NCBI GenBank assembly: GCA_025093555.1
Contig: JAIWNF010000011.1
Location: forward strand, 248,001 to 312,000
Origin: Circinella umbellata
Lineage: Eukaryota; Mucoromycota; Mucoromycetes; Mucorales; Lichtheimiaceae
Direction: 5' to 3'
DNA length: 64,000 nucleotides
The notes below the pieces were generated by a model. It was given only the letters and a program-made list of their open reading frames with translations, did no database searches and was not told the origin of the DNA. Made by a program: the position numbers and the translations under genes. Shown here piece by piece: positions 22,877 to 32,505 of the stretch; position 1 is the first letter of the stretch, and the number at the start of each line of letters is the position of its first letter.

Positions 22877-23684
22877 TAGAGCAATGGAGCTGTAACTATA
22901 TCAACCAACAGACAATTCAATACAGGAAAGGATGGGCATGATAATAAGTCAGCAATCAGGTTATCGATACATTGTTGAATGCACCAGCTAACGATACAAC
23001 GAATTTTACTTTAGTTTCCTATAACATGTCAAATTATTTTGTAATAGACTAGTTTTATCTATAGTGAACTTTTATCTAATTCAATAACTAATACATTAGG
23101 AAAAAAGGTTAATTTTTTATTTTTCCAGCCCAGCAGTCCTTTTTATGTACTTACTAAATCAGTTTCTACAACCCATGTAATCATAAGTTTCTTTGCTTAC
23201 GTCTACTTGTAGCAAAGTTGGTAACGTTATTCATAAATTTGATTAAAGAATTGTTGGGCTTATATATAACTCTTTGCAGGCTTGCAGCCTAAACAAAAAT
23301 TATCGATTAACGATTATGTCAATGTAACAAAATCATACCCTCTAACTATCAAAACAAAAAATGACGAGGCTTAACACATACATTTCTTCAGGGATACTCT
23401 ATTACTTCAAAGAATAGCAGAGTTGGAAAGCCTTCCAGGAAGCATATAGAGAGGTCTTGTTTCTAAGAATAAATACACTATTACATTATGGCACTTTATT
23501 CAAATGTGTAATGCGTGAAATCAAATTATATGTCAAGAATCACATAATAGAAGACTATACATAATATATAATACTGCAATAAAAAAACAAGATGAAATCT
23601 TTCCTTTAATTGAGAAATTCTCAAGGCTTATATGGTCCCTTTGTTATAGAGGGTACATAACTACAGCATGTAGAAAGCAAAAGG
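22877..23684. other. intergenic, decayed sequence
   Basis: Possibly the tail of the decayed ORF to its left; scraps such as TGKDGHDNKSAIRLS near 22920-22965 are seen before stops. No intact gene. Confidence 0.35.
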
Positions 23685-23692
23685 TATATAAA
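23685..23692 (+). promoter_or_regulatory. TATA box of the small ORF
   Basis: TATATAAA followed by AGG, 29-36 bases before the ATG at 23721. The distance would put transcription start very near the ATG, giving a very short leader. Confidence 0.35.
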
Positions 23693-23720
23693 AGGCTCTT
23701 AATAAAAAGAATTTCCTTTT

Positions 23721-23876
23721 ATGAGAACTACTCATATTTATCTTAGGCTCTTCCTCCTTAACTATATAAGATATACTGAAGCACCTCCTTCATTTGCTTA
23801 TACCAATAACAATACAGTGTCAACTATCATCACAAATAACAGTACGACCCCCACCTCACCTCATGAAGTAATTTAA
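23721..23876 (+). CDS. possible short secreted peptide
   Basis: An uninterrupted 51-codon ORF: Met-Arg-Thr-Thr start, a hydrophobic core (IYLRLFLL), then a Pro, Thr, Ser and Asn-rich tail with potential N-glycosylation sites (NNT, NNST) and no Cys. It lies directly behind a strong TATA box and is followed by an A-run. The hydrophobic stretch is short and interrupted by Arg, so secretion is uncertain. An alternative is that the ORF is exon 1 of a longer gene, because a weak donor (GTAATT) overlaps the stop. Confidence 0.3.
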   Translation: MRTTHIYLRLFLLNYIRYTEAPPSFAYTNNNTVSTIITNNSTTPTSPHEVI

Positions 23877-23929
23877 CTTTCATTTCATAGTGTACCCTTC
23901 TATATTTATATTTATCTACCATACCAAAC

Positions 23930-23949
23930 AAAAAAAAAAAAAAAAAAAA
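23930..23949. repeat. poly-A tract (20 bases)
   Basis: Uninterrupted A-run on the plus strand, following the small ORF at 23721-23876 by 53 bases. It could be a genomic homopolymer or the tail of an old retroposed copy; no target duplication was found to support the latter. Confidence 0.6.
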
Positions 23950-24891
23950 CTCTAGAATTTTTTACGAACTTTCCTCTATACTTTAGATCTTCTACTTTAT
24001 TTTTCATATAACCTTTTTTTTCTTATCGCTCTAAGGTTCTTCATATTCCTTTGCCTGACAGGATTGGACTTGAGTGTATATTATGTCATATATTAAGATG
24101 TAGCATTTATTATTTAGTCATAGGGATCCTCATGGAAACCGAAGAACCAGAACCGAACCAGAACCAGAACCGAACCGAGAAAAGTCGAGACGGTTCTATG
24201 GAAGGAACTGACCGGAACTGACTCGGTTCTACATAGAAAGAACCGAGAACCGACATTATAATTTGGTAAATTCATCAGATTTTCAAATTATGATGGGAAA
24301 AAGCATTAATAACAAAAGTAAACTATAAAGACTGAGAATATAAGGCTTTGGTTTTATATAAACAAGTATAAACTATTAAGAAACAAAAGTATATGCGTTT
24401 TTTTTAAAAATATATATTAGAAAAAAGAATCATAAAAGAGAGAACTAGTAGTTTTTTTCTGGCAGGCTAGAACGGAAATCCTAAAATAGATACTACCCAG
24501 CAACAACAGTACTTTTTTCTTCTATTAATTAATATGCTTATTATTTTTTATTCAGCAATTACTTTTATAGTGAAGCGTTCAATGTGTGATTGAAGTACTT
24601 CGTATAAAGATATAAATAAAGAAGAAATAATACCCTATGTTGTTATATTTGAGTAATAAGTTATATAATAAAGAATGGAAATATAGGTTGTGGGAGTTCT
24701 TATATTCAGAAATATTACGTCTGAATCCACAAAAGAAAAATCTTATAATGAGTTTAAGAGACTTTATGCTCAAAGGAAACTATTGTTAGGTCAATTTAAT
24801 TGTTAAAAGACTAAAAGATTTTAAAGGTAAAGATAGAACTGAAGAAAAGATTTTATTTGAAATAATTTAAAGGTATTTATACTATTTAACA

Positions 24892-25070
24892 ATGCCAGAA
24901 ATGTGGCATTGCTTTACCAGAAATGTGGTTTTGCTTTGCTGGAAATGTGGCATTGCTTTACCAGAAATGTGGCATTGCTTTACCAGAAATGTGGCATTGC
25001 TGCTTTGCCATAAATGTGGCATTGCTGCTTTGCCATAAATGTGTCTTTGCTTTGTCAGAAAAGTGGCATT
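24892..25070. repeat. 22/25-bp minisatellite inside the hAT-like element
   Basis: About eight tandem copies of a unit close to ATGTGGCATTGCTTTACCAGAA. Some units carry a 3-base GCT insertion. The minus frame across it gives a periodic but meaningless peptide. Confidence 0.85.
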
Positions 25071-25119
25071 AGATAATAAGCCAATAGGAACATGCAATGA
25101 GGCTGTTAGTGATATGGTG

Positions 25120-25203
<84 letters not shown>

Positions 25204-25218
25204 GTAATAGTAATAGTG
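25120..25218. repeat. (AAT)n microsatellite
   Basis: About 28 perfect trinucleotides up to roughly 25203, then degenerate AGTAAT units. The plus frame reads as poly-Ile and is not a gene. Confidence 0.95.
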
Positions 25219-25754
25219 ATGACACAGTAACGACAATAATATTGATATAAATGTTTTTAATTTATTTGGTATATTACAATAGATCTAGCAATTGTAGTTC
25301 TCCAACTTCTATTAACATGACTAATATTTTTTTAAAGATACTTACTCTTACAGATGTAACAGCAATAACACAATGGCTGTTTTTGATAGATATTTATTTT
25401 TATAAATTACCGACAATACATTTCTTACTTTAATTTAAGACAGCTTTTATTTACTTATTTCTTTTTGCTAATTATTTTGAGGATGTAACAGCAGTAATTT
25501 TCTAACTTCTATGCAGTATAGCAGCTTTAAATAAAATATTCAATAGTTGCTATTACTATATATTATCGCTTCAATAGAAGAGCCATATGCAATACTTAAT
25601 TAAAGATCATCACCTCCATTCACCCTTTAGAAAAAGTAGTTCAGTTTTTTTGATAATAAATGTAATTTAATTAAAAAATTACTTCTGCTTTTTTTATTCT
25701 ACTTGTTAGCTACATATAAAGATTTATCATGCTTATATTTTAAAATTTCTGATT

Positions 25755-25787
<33 letters not shown>

Positions 25788-25970
25788 CTATTAAATTACT
25801 ATCGTCAGTTCTTCGGTTCTTCTCAGTTCCTCACAGTTTGGTTTGGTTTGGTTCTTACTAAAGGGTGGTTCAATTTGGTTCTCTTGAGGAACCAAACTGA
25901 ATTGAACCATAAGGATCCCTATTTAGTCATTTTTTTTCTCTTCTTTAATAAACTTTGATTTACTAGAAGT

Positions 25971-26033
25971 CGATTCGAAACGGTTCTCTCGAGGAACCGA
26001 ACTGAAGTGAACCAGACCATAAGGATCCCTATA
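25971..26033. mobile_element. second, orphan hAT-like right end
   Basis: After the first right end and its target duplication, the sequence again runs through a GGTTC/GAACC block (CGGTTCTCTCGAGGAACCGAAC) into ACCATAAGGATCCCTA, the same terminal motif as the complete element. No matching left end or 8-bp duplication (following bases TATGTTAT) is seen nearby, so this is a truncated or duplicated end. Confidence 0.6.
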
Positions 26034-26132
26034 TGTTATATCATATTATAAGCAAATCATTTAATAATTTTTTTTGTTTGTTTTATGTCTTTCAATCTAA
26101 AGTAAACCCAATAATTAGCTAAACATGAAAAT

Positions 26133-26216
26133 CCGATCATAGCTCAGCTGGTAGAGCGGGAGACTGTAGTGCAACAGCTTATCTCTAGGTCACTTGTTCG
26201 AATCAGGTTGATCGGA
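26133..26216 (+). tRNA. tRNA-Tyr (GUA) with an 11-nt intron
   Basis: Acceptor stem CCGATCA pairs perfectly with TGATCGG, with discriminator A at 26216. The D stem is GCTC/GAGC, the anticodon stem GGAGA/TCTCT, and the T arm ACTTG-TTCGAAT-CAGGT. The anticodon is GTA at 26166-26168. The intron (26170-26180) lies one base 3' of the anticodon, as in nuclear tRNA introns, and its ACAG can pair with the CTGT containing the anticodon, the expected pre-tRNA geometry. A T-run (26235-26240) can serve as the Pol III terminator. CCA is not encoded. Confidence 0.93.
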
Positions 26217-26316
26217 TAAAATCTACTACGATTTATTTTTTACATTTTTATTTTTCAATGTTACACAATTAATAATAATAGCACTACTAGTAATAGACTT
26301 AAAAAAAAGGCATATA

Positions 26317-26594
26317 ATGTGGTTTAAAGGTCGAGGCCAAAGGCTGATGACCTGTCTTCATTATTCATGAGGAAGTGGTTCAACTGTTTGTCTAATCTAT
26401 CATTCCTTTATTGTCGAGAGTAAAAACATAATAAGTAATATTAAAGTATTATAAGTAAAAGAAGAGAGTGAGAATGTCCTTTTTTTCTTGAAAATAAGAA
26501 AAAAAAAATATAAGGGAAGGACAATTAGTTGAGACACTTCTTCATGAATAATGAAGACAGGTCATCAGCCTTTGGCCACAACCTTTAAACACAT
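26317..26594. repeat. inverted repeat pair, 75-bp arms
   Basis: Arms 26317-26392 and 26520-26594 are inverted copies (core GCCAAAGGCTGATGACCTG and TCTTCATTATTCATGA) with a few mismatches, around a 127-bp loop. They are the 5' parts of the LTR-like copies A and C. A further partial copy of the core lies at 26603-26628. The structure could form a strong hairpin. Confidence 0.75.
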
Positions 26595-28121
26595 GATTTA
26601 TTTAGTTGTGGCTCAACTGATTGTATATCCAGAGAATCACTAGCTGCAGGTTGGCCTAAAACTAAAGATGTGAAATCTATATGAGTTTTAGGTGATAAAA
26701 ATTGTTGAATATTGCTGCTAAAGACCAGTTATCATGGGTGACGACATTGTCAACAAATGCACGCACCTTGACAGCATGTGATGAACCTAATGCTCAGGCC
26801 TTGATCTTAGGATGGTTGTTTGCTAGAGTGGTAGCTAAAAGTTTTATAATTTCTTGAATGTGTTTACTAATTCTTTTGACACAGATAGGCCTGCCTATTG
26901 TGGTCATGTTGATGGCGAGTAAGTTTGTTGATGATAAGGTTAGATAATGTTGGATGATATTGAATACAAGATGAAGTGGCAACATGGTTATGATAAGTGG
27001 TAAACACTATGACAGAACAAAGGTGTTGATCAGTATATGGTTTAATAGTAATAGATCAAGTAATTTACTGACCAAGACATTTCTCTTTAGGTGCTACAAC
27101 TATAATAATAAGAGACAGAGGCTGAGAATTAGTAAAAGAACATCGGTTTAAATCAATATGTTCAATGTCAGAAGAATGTATCATTCCACGAACGCCAGGA
27201 AGCCAATGTAACTTTTTAAGTTAATTGTAGGATAGTCATTATGTTGTTGTTAAGTTGTTGAAAATAATGAAGAATGGGTTGTACGTTTATATTGAATTCG
27301 CTGGTAGGTCGAAGTGTGCCTTCATTTAAATATTGAAAAAATAATTGATAGAATCGTGAGCTGATGATGGTTTGTCAATCGTCAAAAGGGTCCATCATGA
27401 TAGCTGAATGATATGTGAAGATAGTGCTAGTTGACCGATTGAAAACTCGCCGTCCATATGAAAGGTAGTTGATGATATTTTCAGTAGGTGATAAATATGG
27501 ATCCTTATTATTTTGTGACTACTATTTCAGAAAGCGTTGTTGTGTTGTATGTTGTTATTGTCGCGTATATATGCAATCAGAATAAAGAATTATTCCAATG
27601 GTATCAAGACTGGCACCAGTAAGGTTTAGTCGTTGAAGTTTATGCTCCAAGCCATTAGTTTCCAGTGAGGGTCCTTGTTGAACTTGGCCTATTGGTAGAA
27701 GCACTGTAGAGCAAATTCTATAGAAGAAATATCTGTTGTAGTGTGGTGAGAGGAATGGAAATTTTTTTCCAATTGTTTAATCCTGTCTGCCAATGCAACA
27801 GCCCATAATGGTGCACTATGCTCATTACTAGCGGTAGTAGTAGATAATCGAGGATCCACCTGGTGTTGTTGATGTTCAAAAGAAGAGTGATCATGACTAG
27901 ACATAATCAATAGAAAACGATACTCGTCGGTTGTGTACCAAAAAAGCGATCTCTCGAGAGAAAATATGATGCTTTAATATTATTTGTATTTTATTACTAT
28001 TTATATTTTTACTCTCGACAATAAAGGAAAGATAGATTACACAATCAGTTGAGCCGTAACTCGATGAATAATAAGCAACAGCATCATCGTCTGACTTTTT
28101 AGGCATGTTTGAACAGCTATT
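26319..28121 (-). mobile_element. degenerate LTR-retroelement-like remnant
   Basis: Related LTR-like repeat copies bracket a decayed coding region on the minus strand: copy B (minus, about 28121-27930), copy C (minus, 26594-26480) and an inverted copy A (plus, 26319-26460). All share a core like CTCAACTGATTGTGTAATC and TTTATTGTCGAGAG. Copies begin with TG. On the minus strand, just after copy B, TGGTACACAACC could be a primer-binding site, and 20-30 bases later a gag-like ORF begins. No reverse transcriptase, integrase or protease motif remains, so class is inferred from layout alone. Confidence 0.4.
26640..27903 (-). pseudogene. gag-like remnant
   Basis: The minus strand opens with MSSHDHSSFEHQQHQ at 27903, then a segment LWAVALADRIKQLEKNF resembling the N-terminal coiled coil of gypsy-type gag, ending at a TAG (27689). 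Below it, coding-like sequence continues with stops: a 63-residue piece (26794-26985) and, in the same frame after a TGA, AVKVRAFVDNVVTHDNWSL. No zinc knuckle is visible. Several stops and frame changes show it is dead. Confidence 0.35.
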
Positions 28122-31100
28122 ATATATTTATGATATACTCACACCAACTCAGCGTTTTATTTCAAGTAGTTAGTAGTTTAAGCTTGCATAATATTTTACA
28201 AGTTTGAGTCATCAAGTACTACTAATATATAGTCAGAAGATAGAGTTTAAACAAATTTAATCCTTTTTTCTATTTGACTAATATTATACTACTATGTTAT
28301 TTACTACAAGTGAATTATTGTTTTATTGGTTCTGTTTAGATTTAGAATATTTAGTTCCTAACATTACCCTGTATAGTGTTATGCAGAAATACTTAAGATG
28401 AATAAATAATAGTAGTAATAATATACTTAAATGATATCTTGGCGCAGGCAACCGAGTTAATTTTTTATTACTCATTAATTATATCGAGCAGCCAGAAATT
28501 GGAGCAACGTTTAGTAGTTTTTTTTACTAATGATAAAAAAAGGCATCAACCGAATTAAAAATTACATTCACTCCACTCAGATATTATATTTTTAAGCCTG
28601 GTTGCCGTGTTATAAATCATTTTACAAAAGCTTAACTTAATTCATTAGAATGATATTGCGTGCAGAATGAGTAGTGTAAAATATTACAATCTCGACTTTA
28701 TGTACCAAATCAAAACATTGAATATTTTATTTTGAATAAAAAGTCATAATTGGTCACCTAGCACCGATTTGACAGGGTTGTTTACAATTGAAGATAAAAA
28801 CAGGAATAGCAGATTATCTACACTATAATTCAGTGTTATAATAAAAACTTAATAAATTGAAATATATCTGTCCCACATAGCTATACTATACGACTACTAC
28901 AGAATTACAAGGTCAGTAATATATAATTGACAATATATGTAAACACAATAAAATATAGATATAGTAGCATTGACCAAGAGCCGTCTACTATATAGTTACT
29001 TCTGTTTTTATATATTCTTATTTAAGCAAACCTGAACGCACAAAAAAAGAAACAGCTGGTGAATAGTACCATCGCTGTTACCCACGTACTAAAAACAAGT
29101 TATAAGCATATGTAGCCGAGTAAATTACATTCTTCAATTACATAATAAAACTAATATTATCGAAAACTTGCTAGGTCAGTAAGGAGTTTAACAGTCGAAT
29201 CGTTCAAAATGCAACTAGTCATTTTCCATTATTTATAATAAAGTTTCTATTCAGCTCAACATAGAAAGTATCAAATTCAAATTTCTATAATATAAATTTA
29301 GTTTTTAAAGCTCTATTGGATGAAATGTATCATATAGTATATCATTCAAATGACAAGTCACTACCAGCAGGATACTTAAGCCTATATGGTAAATTATCTG
29401 GCGCATTATATAATTGATAAAATACAGCCAAGTTTTTTTTAAAAAAATGAGATGGTCTTAATGACGCGCTCTTTACAACATGCATAGCTAAGGACCATGA
29501 GGTACAGTAATTATATTAGTGACAACATATCTTTATGAATTCATGACACGATTTGTTTTTTTCGAGGCTAGTCATTGCTTTTTTTAATAAGTTACAGTGT
29601 TAATACTGTTTACATCTGTTTTACTTTTTCATGGAAAAGCTCAAGTTCGATATGTTATAAGACTGAACTATGTCGAATTCGAGTCTGATGGAAAAATTTG
29701 CGGAAAGAAGTATTTTTTTTATATACTCACAAGCATGTTAAGAAACCTGACAATGCACTACATGTTATGACGATAGGCCTATCAAATTAGCTGGTGACTT
29801 TATGATAAAATTTGCTCGTCACCGATAAGACGGACTTATTTAAGTGAGCTATTTCCCAGTAACATTTTTTTTAGGATATAAACAATCACATAATTTGTTC
29901 CAAAATAATCATAGGGTATCGGTCCACTGTGCGATAAGGTCCAGTTCTATAAAAGTAATACTTTATATAATTGTTCTCATAATATTATGACGATCAGCTT
30001 TTTTAATATTACTACCCCCATTTTTTGTTTTTAGAGTAAATGCGCACAGACTTTTTTTTTGGGGGGGGGAGGAGCAACAGTAAAGCACATGATTTTTTTC
30101 TATGTCAATCCTTTTATCACAAGAATTATAAACGTGGAAGCTTTTAATGAAGAGACCGCACAGTAATCTCTTGAACCAGCTAATTAGTACAATTATATGT
30201 GTGATGACACGTCGGACACACTCTCACTTTATTCCCTCTCTATGAGATTTGAAAAGCAGGTACGAAATCGCGGCTTTCTAATGACTATGAACAAGAAACG
30301 ACCTTTTATTTTATTACGTGTTTACTAATCTATAGCATTGGGAAAATGACGGATCGGTCGTCACTGGCTATAACAGACAGCGTGAATAACGGAGCCATTT
30401 TTTGTATAACATAATCACATTATGTATTTCACAAGAAAAACTGATAGCTGAATCAAGTTCTGATCTATACCAGTTGGAGAGCCTACATGTATTTAGTAAT
30501 GAAGGAAAAAAAAGTATTGTTATCTGAGCTGGAGCACACAATAAATGGATGGCAATTAAAATTCTTCACATGCTTATTTAATAAATTAAACTTGGTCTTT
30601 TTTTTTCCGGCAGAACTTATATACACATAATTTGATCTAACGTTACTTAGTTGACATTTGTTTTTTTTTTCACATGTCAAAAAAGCAGTAAAAAAGCAAC
30701 AAGTGAAAAATGGCCAATCAGTACCTACCATTGGCACCGTGTTTTTTGCTAAAAAAATAAGATATTCTTATTCATGCATCCAGATAACGCTATTTTTTTT
30801 CTACTATTACACAAACTTGTACAACTATTGTTATCGTTGGCCGTCTTTGATAGTGAAAGCGGTGATATATTATAATATACACAATCTGGTTTTGTCGTCG
30901 TTATCAATTTTTCTGAAAGTTAAAATAATGATACTCAGGTTATTAGAAAGTAGCACTGTTATTCTTCAAGCAAAACTTTCCTTCTTTTTTGGTGATAGTT
31001 ATAGTATGATTTTGTACCAACAAAATCTTTCCTGAAACGCCAAATCAGGAGTCTTTTATATATCAAGAAATTAATTAGTGTGTAATACTAAAAGCAGTTT

Positions 31101-31512
31101 CATGTTTAAAATTGTTTTCTCAATTATTTCTACACACATGTCAAATGAAGTCTTTTTTTTTTTAAAAAAAAATAGAGAGGAGCTCATACAGTTTTTTGCT
31201 CTAATTTGGGGCCAACGGCTACGGAGAATCGGGTTGCCATGACAACAGCTGTCTACTATAATTTTTGGAATAGACTGTAAATGTTAGTGTAACATTTCTC
31301 GCGTGTCTGTTTTGCTATTTTAATGTCGTGGTGTTTTATAGAGTAACTCCGGCAAAGCACAACATATAAAAACTTCTTAACAATCCAAAATCATTAAAAA
31401 GTATTTCTTTTCTTCGTTTTCAAACTTTCAACCCCTTTTCCTCTCCTTTAATTTTAAACTTAAATATAATATTTTGATACTTTTCTTCTTAGACTTTTAT
31501 ATAAAAACAATT
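28122..31512. other. 3.4 kb gene desert
   Basis: No intact gene. Landmarks: T9G9 homopolymer junction at 30052-30069, and frames at 30483-30737 (minus) and 30658-31035 (plus) that are AT-biased with no motif. The last ~200 bases (31310-31512) probably contain the promoter and CT-rich leader of the Ser/Pro-rich protein gene. Confidence 0.55.
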
Positions 31513-32505
31513 ATGCTTGACAACAACAGTAAAACGTTATCAACAAATGGTAAACGACCACCCTTACGTTTAAAAAAGATATTTTGTCCATCTATGCATC
31601 ACCGTACTAGTAAAGATAGTCATCTTCAAGAAATGGCAATATCACCACCTTTGATGGGTCCTCCCCAACCAATGATACATAGCAATAATAGAGTTTATTC
31701 CTTGGTATCCCCTACACGACCTACACACCCTTCCTTATTTATGGGATCTGGTGGTGATAATGATCATGATAATAATGATAATAATCACAATAAGCGACCT
31801 CCTGTATTAAATTCAGTACCCCCTCGTGTCAGCAGTATGCCAAAACATAGAGTGCCAAGGCGAAGTACAATTGGGACACCTTCGAACGTTTCACTACATG
31901 AAAATAAAACTTCAATGGCTCCACCCCCTGAACCACCTAAAAAGTCACCTTCACGACCATCAAGATTACCCCGACCTTCAGTTAGTTCTCGCGCTACTGC
32001 ACCACCTCCACCCCCGTCATCAAAAGAATCATCAGGTGTATCATCCGGAGCAGGTGACCGTAGACATTCATTCCATGTACCACCACTACAACAGTCATCA
32101 TCTTTACTATCGCCGATCAATAGTGTTTCAGTGTCATCTATATCAGCAGAACAAGGTCATAGTCGGTTAGCGGAACTAGCATCTAATTCATCCAAATCAG
32201 CGTCCACATCATCTACAACTTTAGCATCCTTCTCTTCTTCTTCATCATCCTCATCATCTTCAACGAAAAAGAAGAAACGAAACCGACAGTCAAGAGCTGC
32301 TGCCGCAGCTACAATGCCACCACCTCAACCCAGATTACAAAAAAGTCGATCCACACCATTACGACGCATCAAGGCATATAACGTTGATTACGATCATCAG
32401 TCACAAATGGAGCGTAAGCGCAAACAACGAGAACTAGAAGAACTAATTGCTGGTGGACGACGTGGAAGTACACTTAAGTTGAGTTTGACGCCTCGGGGTC
32501 TTTAA
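31513..32505 (+). CDS. basic Ser/Pro-rich protein, function unknown
   Basis: A single-exon 330-residue ORF; ATG at 31513 (an upstream TTG frame extension is not used). It appears largely disordered: poly-Asn/Asp near residues 80-95, proline clusters (APPPPPSS), poly-Ser at about 245-255, Lys/Arg patches (KKKKRNRQSR) and a C-terminal Arg/Lys/Glu-rich helix (MERKRKQRELEELIAGG). The ending SLTPRGL and many R-x-x-S motifs suggest phosphorylation. I do not recognise a domain. Codon use and length argue it is real. It converges on the deubiquitinase gene. Confidence 0.65.
   Translation: MLDNNSKTLSTNGKRPPLRLKKIFCPSMHHRTSKDSHLQEMAISPPLMGPPQPMIHSNNRVYSLVSPTRPTHPSLFMGSGGDNDHDNNDNNHNKRPPVLNSVPPRVSSMPKHRVPRRSTIGTPSNVSLHENKTSMAPPPEPPKKSPSRPSRLPRPSVSSRATAPPPPPSSKESSGVSSGAGDRRHSFHVPPLQQSSSLLSPINSVSVSSISAEQGHSRLAELASNSSKSASTSSTTLASFSSSSSSSSSSTKKKKRNRQSRAAAAATMPPPQPRLQKSRSTPLRRIKAYNVDYDHQSQMERKRKQRELEELIAGGRRGSTLKLSLTPRGL

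Larger units (their letters stand above)
24121..25921. mobile_element. non-autonomous hAT-like element, 1.8 kb
   Basis: Left end TAGGGATCCTCATGG and right end, on the reverse strand, TAGGGATCCTTATGG form a 15-bp terminal inverted repeat with one mismatch, starting in the T/C-A-x-x-G manner of hAT elements. The exact 8-bp duplication TTTAGTCA flanks both sides (24113-24120 and 25922-25929), which is diagnostic for hAT-type insertion. Both ends carry subterminal GGTTC/GAACC repeats (24136-24255 and 25811-25905). The interior holds a minisatellite and an AAT microsatellite but no transposase ORF, so it must be moved in trans. Confidence 0.8.

Noticed and set aside
24892..25070. Possible CRISPR-like array
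   Set aside because: Units are contiguous with no unique spacers; the host is eukaryotic.
24882..25097. 71-codon minus ORF with internal peptide periodicity
   Set aside because: Translation of the minisatellite inside the hAT-like element; there is no sign of coding constraint.
25039..25230. Poly-Ile ORF
   Set aside because: Translation of the AAT microsatellite.
28437..28620. Suspected inverted repeat with AACCGAATTAA motifs
   Set aside because: Matches are short and direct or imperfect on inspection; no flanking duplication, so not called a mobile element.
31785..32120. Minus-strand ORF opposite the Ser/Pro-rich gene
   Set aside because: Antisense shadow of a low-complexity coding exon; no acceptor, domain or start context.
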